A DNA stretch of 64,000 bases, from contig DATJCX010000040.1 in assembly GCA_035497735.1 (NCBI GenBank), forward strand, positions 26,748 to 90,747. The letters are read 5' to 3'. The first letter of the stretch is position 1. Each line of letters starts with the position of its first letter. Below, one piece after another: positions 29,634-38,312 of this stretch. Position numbers and translations under genes: made by a program. The stretch is from Brumimicrobium sp035497735. Lineage in GTDB: Bacteria; Bacteroidota; Bacteroidia; Flavobacteriales_D; Crocinitomicaceae. Below the pieces are notes generated by a model, which was not told the origin of the DNA, ran no database searches, and saw only the letters and a list, made by a program, of their open reading frames with translations.

Positions 29634-29694
29634 GGCGTAAACCGAAGGTTGGAAAGAAAAAGTTGTGTTTAAATCGAAGTAGAAATCAGTTAAA

Positions 29695-30438
29695 CTAGAA
29701 TAAATTCTTTATTCCTATCCAAGAAATAAAGCGTTCTTTAACTTCACCTGTAGGACCATTCACTTGCGTACCAAAGGAACCCATTAGCATGAAGTTATCA
29801 GAAAACAAATACCTAAACCCGGTATTTACATAGCCGTTCATTCCTCTGATTTCATGATAGTTTTGATAGCTGTAATACTCCAGCATTAAACTTAAATTAT
29901 CGGTAGGTGTATAGCCAAAGAGAGCACCAACTTCAGAATGATTGTGCTGACTTTCTCCAAAGAAATAAGCGACGGCAATACCACCTAGAAAATTTCCAAC
30001 AGTTTTCTCAAAAAACACAGGGAGATAGAATCCTTTAGTTTCATTAAAAGTATATTGAGGGAAAGTAGCTGCAGAAACAAAGTGTAAGTCTTCATCCAAG
30101 AAGCGCCATTTTATACCACCAATAATTTCCCCTATTCCAACATCTACCCTTCCTTTTTCAGGGAAACCCAGTAAAAGAGGAGCTTCTATCTTCAACTGAA
30201 CATTATGAAAAAGACCATAATTCAAATCAATATGCGGAGTTGAAAGTTCCCAATACCCTTTAAGTGATGTATTAAAAGAAGTGTTAAGTTCCCATTCCTT
30301 GAAATCTGCAACTTGCGCGTCATCAGTCAACATAGGTGGTCCTCCTTCCTGCGCTTGCAAAAAATGAGCGATAAATATAGAAAAGAAAAGCAAAATCGAC
30401 GTGGACGAAAAACGCATAATACTTAAGGATTTTATCAA
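29695..30438 (-). CDS. Outer-membrane transporter-like protein
   Basis: About 247 residues (240 if MRFSSTSILLFF is the start). A signal peptide ends near LQAQ. The mature protein begins GGPPMLTDDAQVADFKEWELN, a pattern close to the PFxTDDxxxxxxxxWE opening of the phenol-degradation MetA-like transporter barrels. Alternating strands run to FISWIGIKNLF with a terminal Phe. It is predicted to be an outer-membrane barrel of unknown substrate. It stands alone, convergent with sucB. Confidence 0.65.
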   Translation of the reverse strand: MIKSLSIMRFSSTSILLFFSIFIAHFLQAQEGGPPMLTDDAQVADFKEWELNTSFNTSLKGYWELSTPHIDLNYGLFHNVQLKIEAPLLLGFPEKGRVDVGIGEIIGGIKWRFLDEDLHFVSAATFPQYTFNETKGFYLPVFFEKTVGNFLGGIAVAYFFGESQHNHSEVGALFGYTPTDNLSLMLEYYSYQNYHEIRGMNGYVNTGFRYLFSDNFMLMGSFGTQVNGPTGEVKERFISWIGIKNLF

Positions 30439-30588
30439 AAACTTTTACAAAACGGCAAATATAGGAAATAAGTGAGCTTATGCATCACAAAAAAATATAA
30501 CATCCGAGATAAAGCTCAGCAATAGAAAGCAAAAAACAACGAAAAGACAAGGTAAGAGAAAATTAATGTAAAATAAAATGTCATTTTA

Positions 30589-30618
30589 TTGTAGCAGAAA
30601 ATTATTTCATTACTTTTG
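30589..30618 (+). promoter_or_regulatory. Promoter of tRNA-Leu
   Basis: A -33 TTG at 30589-30591 and the -7 box TACTTTTG at 30611-30618, 19 bases apart, match the Bacteroidota sigma-A promoter, 23 bases before the tRNA. Confidence 0.7.
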
Positions 30619-30641
30619 CAGTCCGTCCCTTAAAAAGTTAT

Positions 30642-30721
30642 GCCCGGGTGGCGGAATTGGTAGACGCGTTGGATTCAAAACCCAATGTTTAGGCGTGCGG
30701 GTTCGATTCCCGCCCCGGGTA
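30642..30721 (+). tRNA. tRNA-Leu (CAA)
   Basis: An 80-base tRNA with the class II form: acceptor GCCCGGG paired with CCCGGGT, D-arm TGGCGGAATTGGTAGACGC, anticodon loop TTCAAAA reading CAA, an extended variable arm, and T-arm GCGGGTTCGATTCCCGC. An A-C mismatch closes the anticodon stem. CCA is not encoded. Confidence 0.95.
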
Positions 30722-30722
30722 C

Positions 30723-30776
30723 AAAAAACAGAGTGCGAAACGAAGCGACAGCGAAGTTTCCACTCTGTTTTTTTTT
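30723..30776 (+). terminator. Terminator of tRNA-Leu
   Basis: AACAGAGTG.GAAAC pairs with GTTTC.CACTCTGTT, a 14-bp stem with one internal mismatch, followed by nine or more T. Confidence 0.9.
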
Positions 30777-31050
30777 ATTTTGTTCCCCCATACTCTTTGT
30801 ACTTCCATTCCCACACAAACCACATCCTCCAATCCTTCATCCTTCCCATTAGAACACAAAAAATCAATTCATTCTACCTTCTTCCATTCAACTTGTAGAA
30901 TGCTATATAATGATCAGAAAACTTAATTATTCAGACGCTATAAAAGAAACAACCAAAAGAGTTGAAAACAAAACCTAGAATAAAAAACGAACTTAAAATT
31001 ACTTCAACAGCCATCATAAAAAGAAATCACTACCGGCAACAACCTAAGAA
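30777..31050. other. AT-rich spacer, no gene seen
   Basis: Between the tRNA-Leu terminator and the terminator of the TonB receptor gene. Pyrimidine-rich on the plus strand at first, then A-rich. No supported gene, RNA or repeat. Confidence 0.5.
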
Positions 31051-31086
31051 AAACAAAAAAGCCGTGACTGTTATCATCACGGCTTT
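31051..31086 (-). terminator. Terminator of the TonB receptor gene
   Basis: AAAGCCGTGA and TCACGGCTTT form a 10-bp stem with a nine-base loop. Read on the minus strand it ends in a T run, 18 bases after the receptor stop. Confidence 0.85.
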
Positions 31087-31103
31087 CAACAATTCAATAT
31101 ACC

Positions 31104-33581
31104 CTATAGCTTAATCAGCAATCTAGCCATAAAATTAATTCCTGCTTGTGGAAAATAAAAGTTCTCTTGAGTTCTATCACCTCCAACTAAATAAGAATAG
31201 GTATAACCGTTATTCGCATATTTATAATTGAATATGTTGTTGATTCTAGCACCTATAGTGATTTCTTTCATCTTCCAAAATGAGAAGGTATAAGCAGCAT
31301 CAAAGTGGGCGATATAATAACCTTCCATCATTCTTGTTTCGTTTGAAGTATTGTCCAAAAACTGCTTTCCAACATATTTATTCATCAAGGTAATTCTCAC
31401 ACTTTCAACCGGGGAATAAACAATGTTTAATCCCGTAATTAAAGAGGGAGAGAATGCTAGATCTGTTTTTCCGTGATGAACTACTTCTTGTGGCAGTGGA
31501 TTCCAACTTGCGTCGTAACTGTCAATGTATTCCACAAAGTCATTGATTTTATTTTCACTTAAAGCTAGATTAGCAGAGATTCCTAATTGTTTGATAGGTT
31601 GGTAACCTCCTTCAAGCTCCAAGCCAACACGGTAACTGTTCTTCACATTCGTACGAGTATAACCACCAACATCGTTGATTTCTCCTGTTAATACCAACTG
31701 ATTATCATAAAGCATGTGGTAAATATTCGCATTTAAGAATCCCTTTTTATACTTCATGTGGTAACCTGCTTCTAGGTTGTATAAAGTTTCATGTTCTGGT
31801 CTATTATTGGTCGTTTGTTCTTGGAAGTCTTTTCTAACTGGTTCTCTATTCCCAACCGCATAAGAAGCGTACACAGAATGTCTGTTGTTTATATTATAGG
31901 ATAAACCAAGTTTAGGATTAAAGAAGTTATAGAAAACATGTTGTGTTACATCAATAATTTCATCACCAATATCGTTAATTCCTAAGAAAGTATAATCAAC
32001 ATGGCGGTACTGTGCATCAGCAAATAAAACGAAATCTTTAATCTGATAGGTCGCTTTTAGATAAAGGTTACCGTCGTATTTTGTAGAATTATTCTCGTAA
32101 TAACGCATACCGTCTTCCAAATTCGGCATGTACTGTGCCCAAATTACATTTCCGAAGTGATCCCCTAAATACTTATTTAAACCACCACCTAACATTACAT
32201 CAAGTCCTTTTTTATTGTTATAGTTGACGTGAAATACACTACCGAAGAAATGGTTATCCAACCATTTTTGACGAATTAAATCCATTCGCTTTATAGTTTC
32301 TCCTTCAACTACGATAGGAGTAAAGCCGTAGGTAGAGAACTTATCGTTTGTTCGATAATTCTCATAATAACCACGACCTCTCGTATAATGTCCTGAGATT
32401 TTTGCACTCCACGAAGTGCTAAACTTATAATTGTAATGCAATTGGTAATGATCTTGCTGGTAATTATCCGTTTCGTTCTTATAAACTGCTGAGTTATATG
32501 TTCTGCCTGCGCTCAATAAATAATCTAAATCAGCAGGAGATAATCCATTTCTATCTGCATAGTCAATCATTCCTTGCTCATCGCCATTTAAACGACTTTC
32601 TGGGACTCCATTCCATGCTTGATAGGTAGATTGAATTCCAGTCAATATATTGGCCTTTAACGTGGCTTTCTTTCCGTGATACGTTCCTGATAAATACAAA
32701 GACTTCATGTCTGTAAAAGCTCTATCGATATATCCATCGGATTTAACGCGCGACAATCTTGCATCAACAGTGAATTTATCTGCCAACATTCCTGTTCCCA
32801 TAGATACGGTATTCTTCATAGAATTGAATGAACCAAAGGAATTGTCTAAAGTCAAGTAAGGTTTATCATTTATCTTATCTGTTGACATGTTGATACTAGC
32901 TCCGAAAGCACTCCCTCCGTTAGAAGATGTTCCAACACCACGTTGTACTTGCATACTAGATACCGTGCTCGAAAAGTCGGGAATATTCACTAGGAAAGCT
33001 CCTTGAGATTCTGAATCGTTAAACGGAATACCATCAATGGTGATATTCGTTCTAGTTGGGTCAACACCACGGATTTTAAAATCGGTGTACCCAATACCAG
33101 CTCCAGCATCTGAAGTTACCACAGTAGAAGGAATCGATTCCAATAAATACGGTAAATCTTGTCCGTAGTTATCTCTCTCTATTTCTTCGGCTGTTTTGTT
33201 GGTAAAGGTAGTTGGTGTTCTATCTGTTGCACGAATAGCGACAACAGTAAAATCATCAAACATCTTTACATTGGTAGTCAGTATAAAATTGACCTCCTTA
33301 TTCCGATCCAAATAAATGGATTGAGTTTCTTCCTTTGTATCTATGGAAGAAGCGACCACGTCATAATGCGCCGTTTCAAGATTACTGAGTTTATAAAACC
33401 CAGCGGAATCGGAATACGTTCCATGGTTGGTTTTAGCGATCATCACTTTAGCGTCTGGAATTGGATTTCCATTCTCGTCTAAAATTTTACCAGAAAGCTG
33501 ATGTTGTGAAAAAGCACTTGATGTAAATAAAAGTGCCAGAAGAACTGTTTTAAATTTTCTTGTCTTCATGTTTTTAAACAT
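31104..33581 (-). CDS. TonB-dependent receptor, probable thiamine importer
   Basis: About 825 residues (821 if ATG 33569 is used). A signal peptide (KTVLLALLFTSSAFSQ) precedes a CarboxypepD_reg-like domain (HQLSGKILDENGNPIPDAKVM to about 100), the plug (YLLESIPSTVVTSDAGAGIGYTDFKIRGVDPTRTNITIDGIPFND, then GGSAFGASINMST), and a barrel of about 600 residues ending in the aromatic/hydrophobic LLIKL. The plug is typical of TonB-linked receptors, which import scarce nutrients with energy from TonB-ExbBD. A TPP riboswitch stands in the leader, so thiamine or a thiamine precursor is the likely ligand. No neighbouring thiamine biosynthesis gene is in the window. Confidence 0.9.
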   Translation of the reverse strand: MFKNMKTRKFKTVLLALLFTSSAFSQHQLSGKILDENGNPIPDAKVMIAKTNHGTYSDSAGFYKLSNLETAHYDVVASSIDTKEETQSIYLDRNKEVNFILTTNVKMFDDFTVVAIRATDRTPTTFTNKTAEEIERDNYGQDLPYLLESIPSTVVTSDAGAGIGYTDFKIRGVDPTRTNITIDGIPFNDSESQGAFLVNIPDFSSTVSSMQVQRGVGTSSNGGSAFGASINMSTDKINDKPYLTLDNSFGSFNSMKNTVSMGTGMLADKFTVDARLSRVKSDGYIDRAFTDMKSLYLSGTYHGKKATLKANILTGIQSTYQAWNGVPESRLNGDEQGMIDYADRNGLSPADLDYLLSAGRTYNSAVYKNETDNYQQDHYQLHYNYKFSTSWSAKISGHYTRGRGYYENYRTNDKFSTYGFTPIVVEGETIKRMDLIRQKWLDNHFFGSVFHVNYNNKKGLDVMLGGGLNKYLGDHFGNVIWAQYMPNLEDGMRYYENNSTKYDGNLYLKATYQIKDFVLFADAQYRHVDYTFLGINDIGDEIIDVTQHVFYNFFNPKLGLSYNINNRHSVYASYAVGNREPVRKDFQEQTTNNRPEHETLYNLEAGYHMKYKKGFLNANIYHMLYDNQLVLTGEINDVGGYTRTNVKNSYRVGLELEGGYQPIKQLGISANLALSENKINDFVEYIDSYDASWNPLPQEVVHHGKTDLAFSPSLITGLNIVYSPVESVRITLMNKYVGKQFLDNTSNETRMMEGYYIAHFDAAYTFSFWKMKEITIGARINNIFNYKYANNGYTYSYLVGGDRTQENFYFPQAGINFMARLLIKL

Positions 33582-33585
33582 TTAA

Positions 33586-33608
33586 CAAGAATCAGGGGCT
33601 AATTCTTG
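33586..33608 (-). promoter_or_regulatory. Leader hairpin before the TonB receptor start
   Basis: CAAGAAT and ATTCTTG pair 4 bases before ATG 33581. No T run follows, so if it is the riboswitch output it would act on translation initiation (inference). Confidence 0.4.
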
Positions 33609-33643
33609 GATTAATAAATAATTTCGAATTAACACTAATTGTT

Positions 33644-33735
33644 TGTAAGTCATCTTCCCGCCGCAAGTACTAACTTGATCCGGTTCAATGGGTATAATCT
33701 CAGTTCTGATTCCTCAGAACACCCCTTAGAGACGC
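33644..33735 (-). ncRNA. TPP riboswitch (THI element)
   Basis: On the minus strand the conserved blocks appear in order: TAAGGGGTG, a P3 hairpin TTCTGAGGAATCAGAA, CTGAGATTATACCC, the TTGAACCGGATCAAGTTAG element, and the closing GGCGGGAAGATGACTTAC. These are the pyrimidine-binding and pyrophosphate-binding halves of the thiamine pyrophosphate aptamer. A perfect -7 box lies directly upstream. It controls the TonB-dependent receptor gene. Confidence 0.95.
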
Positions 33736-33737
33736 CG

Positions 33738-33745
33738 CAAAGATA
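33738..33745 (-). promoter_or_regulatory. -7 box of the riboswitch-receptor transcript
   Basis: TATCTTTG on the minus strand, perfect TAnnTTTG; transcription would begin at about 33732, just at the riboswitch edge. Confidence 0.65.
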
Positions 33746-33813
33746 ATGCTTTTATCTTAAAAAAATCGACTTGTTATAAAAATGAATGTTTAGGCCCATT
33801 AAGTTATTGATAA

Positions 33814-34341
33814 CTAATAGAATGGAGAAATCATTAAATAAACGATTACACCACTAATCGTCACATATAACCAAAGTGGGAATGTGATTTTTGCTATTTT
33901 TCTATGCTTAACAAAGTCTCCTTTCCAACCTTGAAAGAAAGTAAATAGAACAAAAGGAACCACAACAATACTTAAAAGAATGTGCGAAATAAGAATGAAA
34001 AAGTAGAGCCCTCGGTATTCTCCCCCGTAAGTCGTACTTTCAGATGTGATATGATAAGCAACATATAGCAATAGAAACATTGCAGATAATGTAATGGCAA
34101 ACTTGATAAGTCGCTCATGTAAAAGAAAGTTCTTTTTCTTAACGGCAACTACTGCAGAAATCAAAACTATAGCTGTTGTACCGTTAATAGTTGCATAAAT
34201 TGCAGGCAAGAATGATAAGTCATAGCCATCTAACTTAACGGAGAATAAACCAGCAACAACAATTGGAATAAGAATGGATAAAGCAATGATTAATCTTTTA
34301 AAGACTAGAATTTGCTGAGGACTTCTTTTATTTGTTTTCAT
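33814..34341 (-). CDS. DUF420 membrane protein
   Basis: 175 residues with five hydrophobic helices. HxxxTxxA-type motifs are replaced here by LLHERLIKFAITLSAMFLLLYVAYHIT and HILLSIVVVPFVLFTFFQGWKGDFVKHRKIAKITFPLWLYVTISGVIVYLM, which resembles DUF420 proteins related to CtaG-like or YozB-type oxidase assembly factors. It is last in the cytochrome oxidase assembly operon and overlaps the SCO gene by 14 bases, so a role in oxidase biogenesis is likely by context. Confidence 0.85.
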   Translation of the reverse strand: MKTNKRSPQQILVFKRLIIALSILIPIVVAGLFSVKLDGYDLSFLPAIYATINGTTAIVLISAVVAVKKKNFLLHERLIKFAITLSAMFLLLYVAYHITSESTTYGGEYRGLYFFILISHILLSIVVVPFVLFTFFQGWKGDFVKHRKIAKITFPLWLYVTISGVIVYLMISPFY

Positions 34342-34987
34342 CTAACAAAAGTTTAACATCAAGAACAATTTGTTTCATATGCTCTGGAAATTGAGTATCG
34401 TAAATTCCTCGTATATGTTTATCTTTATCTACTAAGACAAGGCTAGAACTGTGAATAAATCCACCTGGAGCCGAATCGTCTTCGTTTGCTAAAATTTGGA
34501 AATCATGAATTGCAACATCAATAATTTCATCTTGATTTCCAGTAAAGAAATACCAGTTTTTTGCGGTGAAGTCTAACTTCTTTCTGTAGGTTTTTAATCG
34601 TGAAGGTGTATCTCTTTTTTGGTCTATAGAAAAAGAAAGAAAAGCTACTTTGTCAGCATATTCAGCCAACTCTTCATTAACTTTTTTCATTTCTTTATTC
34701 ATAGGAACACAAACTGTGGGACAGTAAGAGAAAAAGAAATTAGCAATCCATAATTTATCGTCGATTGATGAAGATTGGAATAGTAAAGAATCATCTGTAG
34801 TAAATTCCCATGGATTTACCGTGTGAAAGATAGTATCACCTACCTCATAGCCATCCATTGCTTCGTAAACGATGTCGTGTTGACCAATAATCGGTAAGTC
34901 AGCTGCAGTAAGCGTCTCATTCTTTGTAGAACAAGAAACAATACTGATTGCTAGACTAAAAAATAGATAAAATTTAATCTTTTTCAT
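34328..34987 (-). CDS. SCO1/SenC family copper chaperone
   Basis: 219 residues from ATG 34987; the frame extends upstream into the preceding gene but MKKIKFYLFFSLAISIVSCS is a proper lipoprotein signal with Cys at the lipobox. The thioredoxin fold carries the copper-binding pair in FFFSYCPTVCVPMNKEM and the third ligand His in APGGFIHSSSLVLVDKD. SCO proteins deliver copper to, or keep reduced, the CuA site of cytochrome c oxidase subunit II. It overlaps the upstream SCO-like gene by 14 bases and DUF420 by 14 bases. Confidence 0.93.
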   Translation of the reverse strand: MKKIKFYLFFSLAISIVSCSTKNETLTAADLPIIGQHDIVYEAMDGYEVGDTIFHTVNPWEFTTDDSLLFQSSSIDDKLWIANFFFSYCPTVCVPMNKEMKKVNEELAEYADKVAFLSFSIDQKRDTPSRLKTYRKKLDFTAKNWYFFTGNQDEIIDVAIHDFQILANEDDSAPGGFIHSSSLVLVDKDKHIRGIYDTQFPEHMKQIVLDVKLLLDENK

Positions 34988-35669
34988 GTAATAAAGCTTT
35001 TGCTTCTCTATCATATTGCTCTTGAAGAAGCGCCACATGCTGTTTAAAGTCACGTATCATTCCTTCAGTATCCCCTTTTCTAACCAATCTTAGTTTATTT
35101 TCTTTATCAACGATTAGCATCGTTTCCAAATAAGCTTTCTGAGCAAAGGCAGTATCAACTTTGATTTCGAAAAGATTGATTCCATTACTTTCAATGTCAT
35201 AAACTTGTTTTGGATCACCGTTAACAATCTTCCAAATCGATGAATCATAATCATTCACCAAGTCTTTTAACATATATACAACTTCGTCTGCTTTATCAAC
35301 AGGGTTCCCATTCTCATCTGTTACGATAGAAACAATTTTAACGTGCTTCATTTTCTTATGGTTCTTCTTGTATCCTTGATAAACCAACAAGTTGAATTTG
35401 AATAAATCTAAAGCACAGTTTTGAGGGCAAGAAGTTTGAATGGTTGTAAATAAGGTAATCATATCCTTTTGTGACTCGTTGTTTACGAGTTCACCGTAGG
35501 AATCAACAAATTCAAATTCACCCATCTCACTGAAGACAGGTAATTCTTGATATTTGTTGTCCACTCCACCACTATAAAACATATATAGGATGAAAGCTCC
35601 TGGTCCAAACAGAACCAAAATAAGAAGGAGCTTTGTTACAAAGCTCCCTTTTTTCTTTTTCTCAGTCAA
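34974..35669 (-). CDS. Membrane-anchored SCO-like thioredoxin-fold protein
   Basis: 231 residues. A basic N-terminus (MTEKKKKGSF) precedes one membrane helix (about residues 11-31), so it is anchored with the rest in the periplasm. TTIQTSCPQNCALDLFKFN holds a CxxxC pair at the position of the SCO copper motif. No clear partner His is seen at the expected later place, so copper binding is less certain than for the next gene. It lies between subunit IV and the canonical SCO gene. Probably a divergent SCO paralogue involved in CuA assembly or redox balance. Confidence 0.75.
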   Translation of the reverse strand: MTEKKKKGSFVTKLLLILVLFGPGAFILYMFYSGGVDNKYQELPVFSEMGEFEFVDSYGELVNNESQKDMITLFTTIQTSCPQNCALDLFKFNLLVYQGYKKNHKKMKHVKIVSIVTDENGNPVDKADEVVYMLKDLVNDYDSSIWKIVNGDPKQVYDIESNGINLFEIKVDTAFAQKAYLETMLIVDKENKLRLVRKGDTEGMIRDFKQHVALLQEQYDREAKALLHEKD

Positions 35670-35690
35670 AATTCTTTTTATTAAATTATT

Positions 35691-36065
35691 CTACCAAGGG
35701 AAATTATACATTCTTGGGTATAAAGCTGCTCCCTCAATAAGAATTAAAATAATCATATAAAAGATGAATACTGCATAAACCCAAAGAATAGTTATTTTTA
35801 ACAGTCTGTGCTCATCGCCCATGTGCATAAATGACATTACAATGTATGCAGCCTTTACTACGGTAAGAATAATAAATAAAACTTTAATTGTCCCCCAAAG
35901 AGAACTACCTTGTTTTACGTATAATCCCAATCCAACCTCAACAGCTGTTACGATAGAAAGCAGCAATGTTACTTGCCAGATTTTCTTTCTTTTAAGCTTA
36001 CCTTCCTCTTCTGTATGGTGAGTATATTTTGAATACTCAATAATATCGTCTCTTTCTTCTTCCAT
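35691..36065 (-). CDS. Cytochrome c oxidase subunit IV family protein
   Basis: 124 residues with three membrane helices after a charged N-terminus containing KYTHHTEEEGKLKRKKIWQVTLLLSIVTAVEVGLGL. The pattern KAAYIVMSFMHMGDEHRLLKITILW is typical of the prokaryotic COX4/CyoD-like small subunit. It has no cofactor and supports the oxidase core. It sits between subunit III and the SCO-like genes. Confidence 0.88.
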   Translation of the reverse strand: MEEERDDIIEYSKYTHHTEEEGKLKRKKIWQVTLLLSIVTAVEVGLGLYVKQGSSLWGTIKVLFIILTVVKAAYIVMSFMHMGDEHRLLKITILWVYAVFIFYMIILILIEGAALYPRMYNFPW

Positions 36066-36106
36066 GTTTTATAATATTAATTATGGTTAAATAAAATATC
36101 TTCCTA

Positions 36107-37189
36107 TTAGATTAAGTAGAAGAATGTAAATACAAACACCCATACTAAATCCACAAAGTGCCAGTAAAGTCCACCTTTCTCCACCATTTCGTAGTGACCT
36201 CTTCTTTCGTATGTTCCTTTAAGAACGTTAACAAAAACAACGATATTTAAGATAATCCCTAATGTTACGTGGAATCCGTGGAAACCTGTTACGAAGAAAA
36301 AGAAGTTACTATAGATTTGTGGTCCATATTCGTTTTCTTGCATGTTAGCACCATACGTTACTCTACCGTTTGCCAAAGCCTCATAGTATAAATCTAAAGC
36401 TCCGTCTTTTTGGTGAATACGTGTATTTTCCTCATCTGCTGCAGAAGAAACTGCGTGCTCTGCTCCTGGTACTTTTATTACTAACTGTACGTTTTTGTCT
36501 TCTTGCTTGTGAACTTTAGCAACTGTTCCATCATGAAGAACCAATTGTAAGCCAGCTGTTGTTCCAGATAACTTTCTTGATGCCGCTGCATGTTGGAATG
36601 CGTGCATTAAATTTTTATCGTTCTTAGAAATGTTTTCGTTTGTAATTTCAGTAATCCCAGCATAAGCTGACCCAGCAGTTAAAACCTCTAAACTTTCTAT
36701 TTGCCCAAACTCTCCTTTAACGATTGCTTGTGAACCATCTCTTAATTCAACACGTCCAAAGTCAGTACCGTGAATAAAGTGGGACCATTCCCATGCTTGA
36801 GAACCTAAGAAGATTAATCCACCTACGATAGTAGCTAATTGCCATTTTGCAACTGATTTCTTGTCCATTCTATGACCAGCTTCTACAGCCATTACCATAG
36901 TTACAGAACTAAGAATCAGTAGGAAAGTCATAAATGCAACGAATGCTAATGGGAAAGTTCCACTAAAAAATGGAATAGCGTCAAAAGTTTCCTCTCCAAT
37001 GGGCCATGCGCCACCGTAAGAGTATCTAGTTAATCCCAATGCTACAAGGAAACCTCCAAATGTAAGAGCATCAGAAAAAAGAAAAACCCACATCATTATC
37101 TTTCCGTAGCTAATACCGAAAGGTGATTGTCTTCCTTCTTCGCCCATTCCAGTTAGGGCTTCCAATTCATTAGAAGTGTGTTCTGCCAT
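36107..37189 (-). CDS. Cytochrome c oxidase subunit III with a large inserted domain
   Basis: 360 residues. Helices at about 28-51, 72-99, 112-130, 268-293, and 330-358 follow the COX3 plan, with the family signature EWSHFIHG and, after a long interruption, SNFFFFVTGFHGFHVTLGIILN. Between them lies a soluble insertion of about 130 residues (about 132-262) rich in charged and polar residues, absent from standard subunit III. The insertion falls in the same place as in the neighbouring paralogue. The protein is part of the aa3-type or related terminal oxidase; subunits I and II are not in the window. Confidence 0.88.
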   Translation of the reverse strand: MAEHTSNELEALTGMGEEGRQSPFGISYGKIMMWVFLFSDALTFGGFLVALGLTRYSYGGAWPIGEETFDAIPFFSGTFPLAFVAFMTFLLILSSVTMVMAVEAGHRMDKKSVAKWQLATIVGGLIFLGSQAWEWSHFIHGTDFGRVELRDGSQAIVKGEFGQIESLEVLTAGSAYAGITEITNENISKNDKNLMHAFQHAAASRKLSGTTAGLQLVLHDGTVAKVHKQEDKNVQLVIKVPGAEHAVSSAADEENTRIHQKDGALDLYYEALANGRVTYGANMQENEYGPQIYSNFFFFVTGFHGFHVTLGIILNIVVFVNVLKGTYERRGHYEMVEKGGLYWHFVDLVWVFVFTFFYLI

Positions 37190-37233
37190 GTTTATAAAAA
37201 TTAAATTTGTGCGAAATTAATAATTATGCAATA

Positions 37234-38292
37234 TTAATGAATAAAAAGCAAAAATAACAATAAATAAATCCATAATATGCCTAAAAAGTGCCAAAATATT
37301 GCTCCGGCCTTTAACGAGACCATTAATTTTTGACTACTTTTAACTGTATATGAATTACTTACAAGCACGATCAGCATAATTATCCCACCTAAAACGTGCA
37401 GTAAATGTACCAGTGTAATTATGTAAAAATAGGCCGTACTTGTATCATTATTACCTCTAAGTAGTTTATTTTGTAAGTTTGGACTCAAAGGTTGACCTTT
37501 AAACATCAAAGTTCTTTCTTGGTAATCCAACTCGTTTTTGTTGTATAAAAGCTTGAAATCTTTCCCCATTTCTCCTCTTACGAAAAAATCTGCTCTATCA
37601 TCAACAATGTTTCTTGCTAAATCATGCAATCTCTCAAAATCTAAAGCAACCAACTTCTCTCCATTTGGACGAATAAATTCTCCATTCACAAAAGTTAAAG
37701 GTTCACTCTTATATAATAATGTGAAACCATCGAAGCTGATGTTCTTTCCTTTTAGATCTTTTAATTCGGGAACTAAGAATTGATTAGCGAAATCATGAAA
37801 AGCTTTTTTCTCTGCACCATCCAACTTCTCTCCTTTAAAATAGTACTGGTTGTTTTCAACCGTTAAGTACTCACCATCCTTCTTGATTTCATAATAATCT
37901 CCGTAACGACCATCAGCAACTATCACATTTGAAACAAAGTGAGCACCGCTTTTAACCAATGCGCTGTAACCCATAAATTGAGAAACTCCGAAACCAACTC
38001 CGGATATCAAAACAATGATTAAAAGGATTTTGGTTCTCGCACGATTACCTGCCTTTTCAGACTTCAGGGCAAAGTGGAAGATAAAGCTACTAACAATAAT
38101 AATTGCTGTACTTACAAAAAATGCAGTTGGAAGGTTAATTTTAACCCAAAAACTATTTCCCATCGAAACAATGTAAGCAGACGTTAATCCGGCAAACATC
38201 ATACTAATACTTAGAATTAAAGTCCAAACAAGATTCTTTCTCGTTTTTTCCTGTGTTTCTATCGGTAATTCATCACTAAAATTTCTTTTCAT
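37234..38292 (-). CDS. Second cytochrome c oxidase subunit III-like protein with insertion
   Basis: 352 residues. The first three helices (about 21-46, 54-75, 88-112) and the last two (about 285-308, 325-350) match heme-copper oxidase subunit III, including AYFYIITLVHLLHVLGGIIMLIVLV and LKAGAIFWHFLGILWIYLLLFLLF. About 150 residues between helices 3 and 4 form a charged soluble domain with repeated short strand motifs (GEYLTVENNQYYFKGEKLDG, then SFDGFTLLYKSEPLTFVNGEFIRPNGEKL). In Bacteroidota two subunit III genes commonly occur in tandem. It probably belongs to the same oxidase as the next gene. Confidence 0.85.
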   Translation of the reverse strand: MKRNFSDELPIETQEKTRKNLVWTLILSISMMFAGLTSAYIVSMGNSFWVKINLPTAFFVSTAIIIVSSFIFHFALKSEKAGNRARTKILLIIVLISGVGFGVSQFMGYSALVKSGAHFVSNVIVADGRYGDYYEIKKDGEYLTVENNQYYFKGEKLDGAEKKAFHDFANQFLVPELKDLKGKNISFDGFTLLYKSEPLTFVNGEFIRPNGEKLVALDFERLHDLARNIVDDRADFFVRGEMGKDFKLLYNKNELDYQERTLMFKGQPLSPNLQNKLLRGNNDTSTAYFYIITLVHLLHVLGGIIMLIVLVSNSYTVKSSQKLMVSLKAGAIFWHFLGILWIYLLLFLLFIH

Positions 38293-38312
38293 TCTTTTTT
38301 AATTATCGTTAT

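Noticed and set aside
30578..30898. 106-residue open frame
   Set aside because: It runs straight through tRNA-Leu and its terminator.
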